A stretch of DNA of 64,000 nucleotides, taken from Mycoemilia scoparia. Taxonomy: Eukaryota > Kickxellomycota > Kickxellomycetes > Kickxellales > Kickxellaceae. Positions 43,482 to 54,764 of the stretch are shown here, one piece after another. Made by a program: the position numbers and the translations under genes. The stretch lies in NCBI GenBank assembly GCA_027575805.1, contig JANBPU010000063.1:1-64000 (forward strand). The letters run 5' to 3'. The notes below the pieces were generated by a model. That model made no database searches and was not told the origin of the DNA. It saw only the letters and a program-made list of their open reading frames with translations. Numbering within the stretch: the first letter of the stretch is position 1; the number at the start of each line of letters is the position of its first letter.

Positions 43482-44184
43482 TCAGCGATATTCCGGTGCA
43501 GGTGCAACCTCGGGAACATTTCCAATTGTAAAAGAGGGAGACGAAAAGCTTTGTTGCTCTGCGCTTGTCAATATCCGGTGAGGTGCGATGCTTTGTGGGT
43601 TTCTTATTGCTGAAAAATTCGATGACATCGCCCCAAAGCCGCTATTGTTTCCAAAGCTGTTGGTGGCTGCTAAAGAAGCAGAATTATTGTTAGACAAAAA
43701 ATATGTTAGTGATGTGTGTATTGTGGATATTGTACCTATTTTTTGTATTATTAGGATTACCAGGTGCACCAAACCGTGGATTGTTATTCATTTGCTGCTG
43801 CTGTGGCTGCAGGATTATACGACCACCAAATGCTGGAGGAGCCTGATTAGCGGTATTCTGAGGAACAAGTGATGACTGGGCAAACGCTGGCTGCTGTTGT
43901 TGTGGTGGGGGCTGTGTTTGTTGTGATTGGAATGGACTTGGTTTAGAGATCATTGATGTTTGTTCAAAGGTGGGCTGACCAAATGAAGGTTGTCCGAAAG
44001 AAGGCTGTCCGAAAGTTGGTTGTTGTTGTTGTTGAGATGGGAGCGATGATGCACCAAATGCCGGATTAGCAGAGTTATTTGGTGACTGAATCCCAAACCC
44101 AGAACCGTTATTGCTATTATTATTATTATTCGCAGCCCCTGCAATACCAAATGGACCAGCACTTTGTTGTTGCTGTTGTAGTTG

Positions 44185-44223
<39 letters not shown>

Positions 44224-44733
44224 TCGTTCCCAGTTTTCGTAGTCAGTTAATGTTTGTGGAGCATTGGATATAGCATTTCTAATAAATACATCCATCTGGT
44301 TCTTGATTCCGTTTCTCTGCTGTTCATAGTCTTGAATATTATTCTGAATCTTTGCCAAATAGTAGTTTACACGATCCTCTTCGGGCGACATGTCAGTATT
44401 ATCGATACAGTTTGGTGCGTACCTTGCAGGCGCATAAACCGTCAGTTTCCAGTTGGGAAAGTGCTTTAATTCTCTTTTGATTGAATCGACGCTTGGTCCT
44501 CTCTTGGGTCGGCTATTGGGGTTTAATAAACTACCACCTCCTTGTCTCCCAAAACTGCTGTTATTCTGTGTAAACCCGCCTAGTCTGCCGCTGATATTGC
44601 TATTACCACCACCACCACCACCACCACCACCACCAAAGCCAGTGTTTAGTGTTCTATCGTGAATAAAGCGACATCTATCTCCAAAATGGCAAACTCCCTT
44701 TCCACTGTGATAATAACGACATAGTTCGGGCAT
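43482..44733 (-). CDS. NUP42: NUP42-like CCCH zinc-finger FG nucleoporin (two exons)
   Basis: Exons 43761-44733 and 43482-43669 flank a 91-nt GT-AG intron, giving 386 residues. A CCCH finger opens the protein (Cys5, Cys15, Cys21, His25 in MPELCRYYHSG..CRFIHD), then a glycine run and a folded segment (FPNWKLTVYAPARYAP..NYYLAKIQNN). A Q/N-rich region with FG repeats follows (FGQPSFGQPSFGQPTF, GFGIQSP, AFGASS, SGFGAM). This order matches yeast Nup42 / human NUPL2, which anchor the Gle1-Dbp5 step of mRNA export on the cytoplasmic face of the pore. I chose the donor CCTG|GTAATC because it alone keeps frame with the downstream AATNSFGNNSGFG exon. A CAG just before the ATG could be an acceptor for an upstream exon, but no in-frame partner was found. 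Confidence 0.87.
44189..44222 (-). repeat. (AAT)n tract encoding poly-Asn
   Basis: Eleven or so AAT codons in the NUP42-like gene (plus-strand ATT run), likely length-polymorphic. Confidence 0.85.
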
Positions 44734-45862
44734 ATCCTGTAGCAAATATTTATAAATAAATAGGTCTTTCTAATCTCGTCTGTGACTGGTATTTGCGACT
44801 TCTAGTCCTAAAATTACTAAGCTGTTGAGTCCGATAGTATTTATACATTCAGCAAAGTCCATCTTACTTGTTGAAACCATTATGGGAATTTTTCCATATT
44901 TATTCTTAAAAGACCGATTTTTAGGGGTTTCAGAGCTAACTCATATAATATCTGAGAAACATACTCTGGAGCCTCGCTATGACTCAAGGAAGGAGGTCCT
45001 GCATATAATAGTTTGGTTGGTTTGTAGGAATAAGGGATAATGTCTTGTTTAATAAGTATAAACGCAGGGTTATTGAGGTATATGTTGCAATAGAAGCATT
45101 AAGATGCTTACAGCTAAATGATGATAGCTCTACAATGGTCACCTTAATACATTCAAAATTTATTTTATAAACGTCGTGTAACCCTGATAATCTGTCATGC
45201 CAAATCGAATAGACCTTGAATTTGACAAGTACTTTTCAATGGATGCAACTTCAATCCATTTCTTTTGGAGGATATTATACTGATCCAATAGCCATCTTCT
45301 GATTATCACTTACAAACAATATCTCGCTTTATTAGCAAGCATGTGAAAGTGAATACTTTATTGAAGTTCAAAAAAAGATGCACACAGTATCTTGAACAAA
45401 ATTGATTTGCCAAGAGTAGTATATCGAATGGTATATGGCAGAGTCAATATAAGAAAGCACACATACAGGCATCTTGCACCCAAGTGCAACGGAGATAAAG
45501 CCCTGCAGCTTTCTATTGAAATGGTCAGATTTTACAAGGCCTTAGACAAAAGCAAAGACTCAAGGATTACACATCAAATGGTATATTTAAATGAGTCAAA
45601 ATGAGTGATTATTTTTGAAGGATTAAGTTCTATTAGTATGTCAGTTTCAACTTGCATATTGGCAAGGCCTATATTTTCATTGACCAATGCCTCATTATGC
45701 ACTATCTGCATTTGACTTTTCAAAAATAACTACCCAAATGTGAGAATCCACAATTCAATCTTTACACTATTACACAAGTGAAATTGGATTATTTGGTTAT
45801 GTTAATAGCAGAGTATTCATTGGTATACAAAATAAATAATTAATAAAATTAAAACTACCAGT
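44734..45862. other. intergenic region between the NUP42-like and GTP cyclohydrolase II genes
   Basis: Holds a strongly degraded family A element (45603-45738) and AT-rich sequence. Two open frames of about 70 codons show no recognised domain. Confidence 0.5.
45603..45738. mobile_element. miniature inverted-repeat element, family A, degenerate and expanded
   Basis: Termini GAGTGATTATTTTTGAAGG and CTTTTCAAAAATAACTACCCA match the family ends. The interior does not match and the total length is greater than usual. Confidence 0.5.
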
Positions 45863-47218
45863 CTATGATAGTATGCTCGATGAGTGCGTAGGCGGCTCTA
45901 ACATGTGTCCCATCTGTGTCAACTTGGTGATAAGATATCTGTCAGCCTCTGTCATGACACTCTTCTGTGGATTAAGCTGGCGGTGGAATGGCAGATGCGA
46001 TTTGATTCCATCCTCTACTTCCTCCCCTTCAATTTCTGGCGAAGGTGTTTCTTTGGACGAGCCCCACCACTTGGGAACCATGGGCACATGCTCTTTTATG
46101 TCCAGATAATCTCCATCAGAAGGACTAGATGCGTCACCTTTAATCTGCTTGATCTTGTCGGGGTTGTTTGTCAAAAGTCTAATTTCGGTAACTCCAAGAT
46201 CCTCTAGTATCGCACGAGCTGCGCCATATGTTCTGCCATCGGCTGGATGGTTGAGCAGGAGGTTGGCTTCAACAGTATTGTGCCCCATATCTTGAACATT
46301 GTATGCCTTGAGCTTCTCCAAAAGCCCAATGTTGCGGCCTTCCTGACGAAGGTAAACAATGACGCCATGTCCCTCCTTGCGAATGAGTCTCATTGCTTCA
46401 GCCAGCTGATACCCGCAGTCACATCTGACAGAAGAAACTGTCTCGCCAGTGAAGCACTCGGAATGAATCCTAACCAAAGTACCTGTCTTTGTATTGGTAT
46501 CATTATAACCAACATTATGATCAACATTTGTAGTGGTGGTTTCCTGATTTTCAGAATTGTTTGAGGAGCGAGGTTTAGCACCGCGAATCTTTCGGTCCAT
46601 TTCACTCTCGCCCTTCCGTGGCCTTTCAAGCGATTTGCTGGTAATTCTGTTACCAAATACTAAAGCCAAATGTTCCTTCGTGTCTTGGTCATTCTTGTAC
46701 AAATACAAATTGAACTCACCCTCGGGAAATGGAATCCGGGCTCGTACTTGTGCTTCTACGTTTACTGGTGCATCATTTTTACCATTGGAAATAGAAGCTG
46801 TAGCAATGGCAGAAATAGTGGAGGCCAAAGGGGCAATGGTTGGACTGGGTGATAGTAGTCTGCTTTCAACCAAAGTCGATACTCCAGAAGTAGGTGTGTC
46901 CGAACCTGATAGTAACCCCTTGTTGCTTCTCAAATAAGCACCCTGGTAATACTCATCGCGCAGAACCAAATCATCAGGGATATTTCTTAAACGGGACTCG
47001 AGCTGCTTGGCTAGGCTAGAACTTGAATTCTGGTCCGAATCGGCAGGGGACGAAATTCCGGAATCCTTTTTGGAAGACTCAGCGGTCTGGTCATTGTCAT
47101 TGTCATTGTTATTGGCAGCAGTATCAAGGTAGGCAGGAGGAGGTGAAGGAGAGGTAGTAGGCAACTTTGCAGCTCGGGCGGGCTGAGCGCCATTCTGGAT
47201 AGGTTCTTGAACAGCCAT
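45863..47218 (-). CDS. RIB1: GTP cyclohydrolase II
   Basis: This 451-residue single-exon protein catalyses the first step of riboflavin synthesis, GTP to 2,5-diamino-6-ribosylamino-pyrimidinone phosphate, formate and pyrophosphate. The zinc ligands are Cys255, Cys266 and Cys268 in HSECFTGETVSSVRCDCGYQ. The GTP-binding and catalytic segments are VYLRQEGRNIGLLEKLKAY (289-307), HNTVEANLLLNHPADGRTYG and IRLLTNNPDKIKQI. The N-terminal about 150 residues are Ser/Thr/Pro/Asn-rich, and a Ser/Asn/Thr-rich insert (about 217-243) precedes the zinc site, as is common in fungal RIB1. Start is the ATG at 47218. Confidence 0.96.
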   Translation of the reverse strand: MAVQEPIQNGAQPARAAKLPTTSPSPPPAYLDTAANNNDNDNDQTAESSKKDSGISSPADSDQNSSSSLAKQLESRLRNIPDDLVLRDEYYQGAYLRSNKGLLSGSDTPTSGVSTLVESRLLSPSPTIAPLASTISAIATASISNGKNDAPVNVEAQVRARIPFPEGEFNLYLYKNDQDTKEHLALVFGNRITSKSLERPRKGESEMDRKIRGAKPRSSNNSENQETTTTNVDHNVGYNDTNTKTGTLVRIHSECFTGETVSSVRCDCGYQLAEAMRLIRKEGHGVIVYLRQEGRNIGLLEKLKAYNVQDMGHNTVEANLLLNHPADGRTYGAARAILEDLGVTEIRLLTNNPDKIKQIKGDASSPSDGDYLDIKEHVPMVPKWWGSSKETPSPEIEGEEVEDGIKSHLPFHRQLNPQKSVMTEADRYLITKLTQMGHMLEPPTHSSSILS

Positions 47219-49528
47219 GATGGAATTAGATTGTGCTTTTTTATGTACCTCAACGATGATAATGGAAATATGTGGCTGACCCGAAAGCTTGCTGTGCGAT
47301 AGGCGGGGAAATTAATGGAGAACAAAGGAGTTTATGATGGTGGTAATATGCACTGTAACCTTTTCAGCTTTGTGTGTAAAATAATTGCAAGTGAGAAACG
47401 ATTATGGTCGATCAAATGCTGGCGGAGATATATATAATATATATACTAGTATATGAAGGGATTATATCGCTTCTTGGAAGCAGCAAGCAATGAGTGTGTA
47501 AAAGTACGAATAAGGGGGATCGAGAGCAACTCAAGCTATTTTAGTAGTAGCAATTATAGTAAAATTGGATAAGAAGACTAGAGTGAATTTAGAAATAAGC
47601 TATAAAAAGAGGGAAGATCAATAAGCCAGGAAAGAGAGAGAGAATAAAAAAGAACGATAGACGATAGGCTGGTGATTCAAACCACACGGGCAACTTTGGG
47701 TCCATTTATAAGCCAGACAGCAGCACCAATGCTAGGTGGTAATCGAATGTGTTGGTTGGGCGTGTGTATGCCGGCCATCATGACAGAGCGGGAAATAATA
47801 ACATATGGGCTGAGTAATCACAAACATCAAACATACCCAGACTCGCTCACACAGCCAATAACCAAGTTGATTCACTTAAAACTACTTATGTGGTCAACAG
47901 TTACTTGAGGATAGATGTGTGTTTCTTGGCTTGTTTTGCTGCCTTGATTCTTTTTTATTTTCTCTCTATACGCACAAGTCGGTCTTTCCATCACAACTCT
48001 TTACATCGGCAGCAATCACGAGATCCACAACCAAATTTCAGTATATTATACCATACTTTTCTATCCGGACTGTGCAACGCGATCTTAAACAACAAAGCCT
48101 CCTTCTTTTCCTTATTGAGGACAAAGAGGCATTGGTGCTTGGACTTCTTCTACATACTTTCATACGCCAATACGCCTGGATGTATACAAGGTAGCTTTGA
48201 ATGTTGTGGCTTGCGGTATTTGGGAATTTTGGCCATAGCTATAGAGTTGCTGACTAATGCGGATATGACATCTTCTGTCTAACATGTAATGGTATGTAGC
48301 AGCGCTGGCACATTCTCTGAATAGCATGGTGTTTGAACTAAGAAGAAGTGGGGTTTGGATACATTACTATATTCGGGCTTGTAATAGTGTTGAGGATGAT
48401 GTGGTCTTCATGCCATAAAGAACCGTAACAGACTCCAAACCACTCCCACTTGTGTATCAGTACATCCCCGCAACAATATATAAGTCAATCACCATCACTC
48501 CCTTGGCCCGTTGAAATCTGATCGTGATTTCTTGAGATCGAGATGACAAAGGGAACCTTTGATATGCTTTACCAATTACCGCCATGCTACAGGTGTAGCT
48601 GTCATGTTCCAGAAAATATTAATCAGATAAGAAAGTGCTCCTGCAGAAAGGATGCAATATCAGCAACCGGAGCTCTAAAACAATATTTACTTGGCTCTCT
48701 TCATACCTGATCAGACTGTCTTATTGATGAGATAAAAGTGAGGATCACTGATATATATATATATATATATTTGTGGCAACTCCTATAGTACTTTATGCAA
48801 CTCCATGTATCAAAAGAAACAAATAAGATAAAATATTACTCCTGCATCTAGTGCTGCCACTACTACTGTTGCTATTACTTCTATTGAAAAATCATTATCG
48901 GTGTCATACATTTGGGCTCGGCATCTTCAGTACAATCGTGATACATTAAAGCATTCTTCTCTCAAGAAAGCATCCCAAAGTTAGATCTCAAACCAGACAA
49001 AAGTTTTTGGCAATGAAAAACATTAATACCATATCGTTCGGTAGTTGCGAACACAATCGATTCCTACATAGATTAACAATATTACTACATTGTTTGGCGA
49101 TATTCAATCTTTGTCAAACGTGTGCTGGCATTGGCCAAAGTATGGGCTTATACAAAAAAACAGTATTTCGTGATAAGTACATATACATATGGCGATGTAA
49201 TCTATCGGAGATTTGGATAAAAGGAAGAAGAATTGTAGGTGTGTCTGTGAAAGTATGAGTAACAATAGCTGCGGAATTTCCGTGGCTTGTGTTACCAAAT
49301 CTAGCTAATTCTTTATATATATCAGGATAACTTAATGTTAAATTTCATTTTTGCTTGTGTGATTAGTAAAAAAATAATAGAATGCAAGTATCTTTACAGT
49401 GTATAGCCTAATCGTACATCCGACCTCAAAACTTTTGATCCGATGTATTAAGATTTCTTGGCATAATCGGAAATTCTTTAAAAGGATTACTTGAATATCA
49501 TTTTCAAAGCCTCGCTGTCATAGTTATA

Positions 49529-49643
49529 TGGGTAATAATTTTTGAAGGGTGAAAGTTTACTAGTAAAACTGTACATCCACCCAGCCGTGATTACCCCTAT
49601 AATCATTGGTCACCAAAATTTACCCTTCAAAAATTACAATCCA
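49529..49643 (+). mobile_element. miniature inverted-repeat element, family A subtype with ACTAGT core (115 bp)
   Basis: Ends TGGGTAATAATTTTTGAAGGG and CCCTTCAAAAATTACAATCCA, flanked by TA. The interior GTTTACTAGTAAAACTG is the inverse of that in 27404-27518. Confidence 0.9.
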
Positions 49644-49702
49644 TATATATATATTCAAATATCTTACCATCAAGAAATAAGGCCAAATATAATTGGATGA
49701 TC

Positions 49703-49821
49703 TGTTAGAACACCGCTATAATCACTATTCCAAAAGTGTGACCACCCTGATGGGGAGTTATCAGGGCCATATTTAAGGATTTATTGGGCGTATATTGTTG
49801 GATGAGGCCTATATTCCAACA
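49703..49821 (+). repeat. 119-bp repeat, family B, copy 2
   Basis: Same length as 14381-14499 and differs at five positions by eye. Its high similarity indicates a recent duplication or mobilisation. Confidence 0.88.
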
Positions 49822-49862
49822 TGATCCAATGATTATTCTAATTTCCTTTTTGAGGTAGAATA

Positions 49863-49978
49863 TGGATCATAATTTTTGAAGGGTGACTTTTGGTGGCCAA
49901 CGACTATAGGGGAAATCACAGCCAAATGAGTGATCATCATTTGTTAACAAGTGGTCACCCTTCAAAAATAATTACCCA
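49863..49978 (+). mobile_element. miniature inverted-repeat element, family A, full length (116 bp)
   Basis: Ends TGGATCATAATTTTTGAAGGG and CCCTTCAAAAATAATTACCCA are near-perfect inverted repeats flanked by TA. The interior has a TTGTTAACAA palindrome. Confidence 0.92.
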
Positions 49979-50351
49979 TATTTTGTTTAATGAAAAACAT
50001 AGAGCCGTTTTGTAAATGATCAAATGTGATTTGTCTAATTAGAAAAGGGCTCAATTTGGTCACTTGACTTCTAGGACAAAACAATATTCTATTACATTTT
50101 CTCATTACCACCAAGTTCCATAAATTACCCGTTTAAAAATATTTATTTATGTATTAATAGGAACACTAAAATGGCATAAATAGCCCCAATAACTTTTTTG
50201 AAAATCACAGTCATTGAACTAATATAGCATTAAACTATGTGTATTCATTTATTATCACATCATTCTACAGACATAATTATTACAAAAGAAATTCATTATT
50301 CTATTCATTAGATATTTGGTTCTGACCACAAAATATACATTCAGACTTGGG

Positions 50352-50359
50352 TATAAATA
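50352..50359 (+). promoter_or_regulatory. TATA box of the 128-aa orphan gene
   Basis: TATAAATA lies 125 bp upstream of the ATG at 50477, followed by a pyrimidine-rich leader (CTTTGTTTTTTACTATC and similar). Confidence 0.6.
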
Positions 50360-50476
50360 CTTATCTTTTCCCACAACAAATTGTTGACAGTCATTTCACT
50401 TTGTTTTTTACTATCAGTTTTCTTTATAGTAGAGCATCAAGTATATTTCTAGCTTTTCTTCATTGAGCCACCAAAG

Positions 50477-50863
50477 ATGAAAAATCCATTCAAAAACCTA
50501 TTCAAGGGACATAAACCACAACTAGTAGCATCCCTACATCAAAAAGATGTAGACTTGCTTTGCGAAATTGATATTGATGACTCAATAACCCAAGGCTACA
50601 ATAACTTCTGCCAAGTTACAATTGATTTTTGCTGCGTCAATTGTCGCTCAGCAAAATCATGTCTTGTCAACTTAGATTACAGTTCCAGCAAAGATAAAAA
50701 AGATCTCAAGACTTTTATGGATGCGATCACAGTTAGTAATTATATATATGTTGAAGATCGGCCTGATTATATTAGAGTTGATGATGAAATTGCTTTGGCA
50801 CTTGATAGTATTGCCAAAAGGTATACTACCAATGTGATATACGATAGCATATGCAAATGTTAG
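50477..50863 (+). CDS. orphan 128-aa protein
   Basis: This single-exon open frame has a TATA box at 50352 and an AATAAA at about 50947. The N-terminus is basic and amphipathic (MKNPFKNLFKGHK), without a signal peptide. The body mixes acidic stretches (CEIDIDDS, VDDEIALALDS) with a cysteine cluster (FCQ, FCCVNC, KSC) and ends in ICKC. Seven or more cysteines in 128 residues suggest metal binding or disulfides. I do not recognise the family. It is isolated between miniature elements (49529-49978 on the left, 50963-51078 on the right), consistent with a young or lineage-specific gene. Confidence 0.55.
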   Translation: MKNPFKNLFKGHKPQLVASLHQKDVDLLCEIDIDDSITQGYNNFCQVTIDFCCVNCRSAKSCLVNLDYSSSKDKKDLKTFMDAITVSNYIYVEDRPDYIRVDDEIALALDSIAKRYTTNVIYDSICKC

Positions 50864-51505
50864 TGAGCTTTCATTCTAGGGGTTTGTGACAAGCTTATAT
50901 TGAAGGAAATGTGTGATTTGTGACTGTTTTTGTTATTATATACTGATAATAAAAAATGAATATGGATCATAACTTCCAAAGTGTATCTTTTAGTGGCCAA
51001 TGATTATAGGGGAAAACACGGCCAAATGAGTGATCACAGTCTATTAGCAAATGGCCACACTTCAAAAATAACTACCCATGTAAAGTTTCAGTGAGAGTCT
51101 GTAGGTTTGTGTTATAAAAATAAACTGTACAAGGTTTAGAAAGAAACATCAAAAAGTAAAAATAAAAGAAAAGTAGCTAAGTAAAAATCATAAAAATATG
51201 TAAAGGTTTATATGTGTATGTATGTGTGAGTGGTTGTAGTTTTAGTATATATATATATGTATGTATGTATGTATAAAAGTGTAATCATATATTTGTATGT
51301 TGTTGTAGCAACAGTTCAAGTGTAATCATCGCCGAAATCAAATTGAAATTATATCGAGTAATACTCCAACCACAACATTGCTTTTTCATCCTTGCCCTTG
51401 TACCCTTCTTTTATGTTGGGAATTGAGAAAACAAGAACAGAGCCGAATATAATAGAGATATCATTTACTCACAAAGCATCTTTATACACACGCTGTTACA
51501 TTACA
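50864..51505. other. intergenic region 3' of the orphan gene and of the LAMMER kinase
   Basis: Holds one full family A element (50963-51078) and a TATG/TA-rich run (51245-51275). The kinase 3' untranslated region lies at the right side. Confidence 0.5.
50963..51078 (+). mobile_element. miniature inverted-repeat element, family A, full length (116 bp)
   Basis: Ends TGGATCATAACTTCCAAAGTG and CACTTCAAAAATAACTACCCA. The interior is GATTATAGGGGAAAACACGG then TATTAGCAAATGGCCACAC. Confidence 0.88.
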
Positions 51506-54500
51506 TTACATTGAATTTTGGTAATGATGTCGACTCCAGAGTTGGTTAGAGTCTATTCCACCTTCAACAACTCCTCTACTACCGCCACCACCCATACAAT
51601 TTATCGCCGTTGCCATTGGATGATGATGGTGAGGATGGTTCACAATTTCATTATTTGGCGACATTCCGGTTCCAGGCCCATTACCTATTGTAGGAAAATA
51701 AGTTCCTCTGCCTGGTGATATAATAACAGGAGTAGTTTGGACTTGACCATTTTGTTGTAGTTGCTGCTGCTGCTGCTGTTGTCTGTGTGTCATCACCATC
51801 TGCAAGCCTCCACTACTACGTTGTTGCTGTTGTTGTTGTTGCTGGTGCTGCTGTTGGCTAGGTAATGTCCTTAATGAAAATGCTGAAGATGGATTGCCAT
51901 TATTAGTACCATTAGCAATAGCTGAAAAGTTTGGTGTTGATGGCCCAGATGGCGGCAATCTGCTAATCCGATGATTTGATCCTACAGCACCTGTGATACT
52001 ACTGCCTGATGAAGGACCAGGAGTTATCATCAATCCCTGTCGCTTACTGTTCGACCCTGAAGAGGCATATTGCTGCTGTACCTCCTGCTGCTGATGGTGA
52101 AATCTCATAGAATTCGTTAATGAATTAGCAGCTGTGGAAGAAGATCCAAGTCCCATTTGGCTTTGGAAACTACCAACTGAAGACGATGGAGCTGAGGAAG
52201 ACGACGGTGGCACATGGATCGAATTAGGAGCAGCAGCAGCAGTAAAAGTGTTATTATTATTACCACCGTTACCACTGCTGATAGTTGCTATGGTGGCAAT
52301 AGTACTGTTGTTGGAACTTCCAGGAGTAGGAGTTGTGGTGTTGGTATGAAGAGTCAGAGTTGGTGTGGTATGAAAGTCATTGGCTTGATGCTGTTGGTTG
52401 CTATAATTATAATGACCTCCACCACCGCCATGTTTTGAATACAATCCGGCACCACCACTGTTAATAGTACCATTGGCATTCTGCCTCTGACCACCAGACG
52501 ATAACATTCGTGGATCATTACCATTAGTGGCGGAGAATGTAGATAGCTGTGTGGTCGCAAAAGCAGGCGAAGCAGGCAAGTCTTTTCTTCCAACTACCAC
52601 ATTTTGATGCTGAGTGTTAGCTACATTTTGAAAATTCTGTGGTTGTTGAAGTTGATGGTGAGAACTTCTCCACTGGTTATTGGCATTACCATGCTGGATA
52701 TGAAGACCATGATGTTGCTGTTGATGCTGTTGCTGAGCAGCACCATCAAGAGCTGACATCGGATTACTACTATAAGTCTGTTGTGGGGTAGTATTGAATG
52801 GGCTACCAGTAGGTCTAGTATGTGCAGCAATAGCCTCGGCCAAACCTAGCAGTGGGTCAGCAGCAATGCGTCCAAACCCCGAATCGTTATGATAGGGTGC
52901 CTGATGTTGTTGTGACTGAGAACATCTGACAGCAGTAGAAATCGTATTCATCGAAGAAGAGGTATCAATAGCGTTACGTTTCGATCTAGTAACTATCGAC
53001 GACGAGGAGAGGTTGGCACTTGTTGTTGGGTACGTATTTCCCAGACTGCTGGCACTGCCGATACTGTTGAGTGTAAAATCATTGTTTGCCTTTGATGTAG
53101 CTGTTTGTGCTTGTGCAGCTACTGCCTCTGCCGCCGATGTATTGACAGTAACAGCTGTCGTGGTAGTTGAGGCAGAAGAACTGATCGACGACCTGTTTTC
53201 TGGCAGCAACCTCCCATCCGCTCCAATAGGCCTGCGAAAAAAGGGATGCTTATAGGCTTCTTGGGCAGTGAGTCTCTCAGAGGCATCGAACCTAAGCAGA
53301 CCATCAAGAAGGTTATAGAGCTCACGGTAGATGACATTGTTATTAGGCGGAACCATGTCGCTGAGTGCCCTCATTGCACGAACGTTACGACGCGACTGGG
53401 ATGTGGTTTTGGAATTAGGGTAGCGGAGTAACCCGTTATGGTGGTAAAATTGGTTGTAAGTATCAACAGCAATTTTGTGGCGGACTCGGCCAGGTGCGGG
53501 ACCAATGACAGCTTCCATCATGGCCAGGTGCTCAAGGTCCTCGTGAGTCTGGAACAAAGCCTCGCCCGTGAGGAGCTCGAGAAGAATACAGCCAATCGAC
53601 CACATGTCGCATGGGTAGGACCAGCCCAGGCCAAGTATGATCTCAGGGGCACGGTAGTGTCTTGTGGACACTACGTGCGAGTGATATTCCTTCTCGAAAG
53701 TTGCGCTGCCAAAGTCAATAAGACATATCTTTGTCGACTTTAGAATTCGTGTCTGGACAGATGGCTTTGGTGCAAATGGTACTTTGGTATAGTCGCCATC
53801 GTAAAGGAGGATATTTTCGGGTTTAAGGTCGGTGTGGACTAGCTGAAGGCTATGCAGGTATGCAACACTGTCAAGAAGCTGCAGTCCAATGCTTTGAACA
53901 TGAGCCAGTGAAAATGGCCTAAATTCGTTGGCCTTTAGGAAATCAAACACGCTAGGCCCAAGAAGGTCAAAAGCCATGCAGACATGGTCCCGATAATCAA
54001 AGGACTCGACCATATGGATACACTGGTGCATGTTGGTTGGGTCTTTCTTTTTAAGAGTGTTGAGAACACGCATCTCGATTTGAGCAGCATCTCGGTACTT
54101 TTGAATGGCCCGAACTACCTTTACAGCTACCATCTTATTTGTCGCACGATCTAGGCACTTCATGACCTTGCCAAATGTACCTTGACCTAACAGACGAATA
54201 ATACGATCTACATCAAATCGACGTACAGCAACAAGCAATACAAAATTAGATCATCAATGTCATCACCAACAAATAAAAAGGGAGTACATATTAAATGGAG
54301 TAGTTATGATGTTTCCACACCAATCAGTCTCCATATTTACTAGTAAACTACTAAATAAATGTATATATAGATCCTTTGTATGGCCCACATACATATTATT
54401 ATGGCCAACGCCTATGGACGTGATAGCACGACCAATATTAGCTAATAATAATAATAATATAGTACTTACATCTTTCGGTAAAATCATCACCAGCAGTCAC

Positions 54501-54764
54501 AATATAGTGACCATCCTTATCGTCCCATGGTGGGCGTAGCATTGTGGTACCGACCTGAGTATATTTTTGAGATTGTTTTGTATGATAGTAATCAAGACGA
54601 GGCGGAGGTTGTTCAGATGAACAGACCAGATTTGGATGATTAGATTGTTGCGCAATAAGTTTTCGACCAGCATTCGTGCGATTCCGATTTTTATTAGCAG
54701 ATGAAGTTTGTGGAGCACGAGTACGATAGTGAAATAGCGATGAAATCAATGAAAACATGGTCAT
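51506..54764 (-). CDS. LAMMER-type (CLK/Kns1/Lkh1) dual-specificity protein kinase
   Basis: Exons 54470-54764 and 51506-54207 flank a 262-nt GT-AG intron with matching phase (ERY junction), giving 998 residues in this short model. The kinase domain follows PPWDDKDGHYIV: the P-loop GQGTFGKV, VAVKVV, the catalytic HTDLKPEN, IDFGSATF, and the family signature EHLAMMEAVIGPAP. The C-terminal about 560 residues are Q/N/S/G/H-rich low complexity. LAMMER kinases phosphorylate SR-type splicing factors and influence growth, flocculation or differentiation in fungi. The ATG at 54764 is the first in frame after a TGA at 54813-54815. An alternative long form would join the exon at 57276-58457 to the CAG acceptor ending at 54555, giving about 1322 residues. 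Confidence 0.93.

Larger units (their letters stand above)
47219..50476. other. 3.2-kb intergenic region with repeat cluster
   Basis: The left part is the GTP cyclohydrolase II promoter side. A (TA)n run lies at about 48751-48771. The right part packs a family A element (49529-49643), a family B repeat (49703-49821) and another family A element (49863-49978) within 450 bp. No gene is supported. Confidence 0.6.

Noticed and set aside
47890..48282. 130-codon frame on the plus strand
   Set aside because: No conserved motif, start is not a clear ATG, and another frame is open over the same region.
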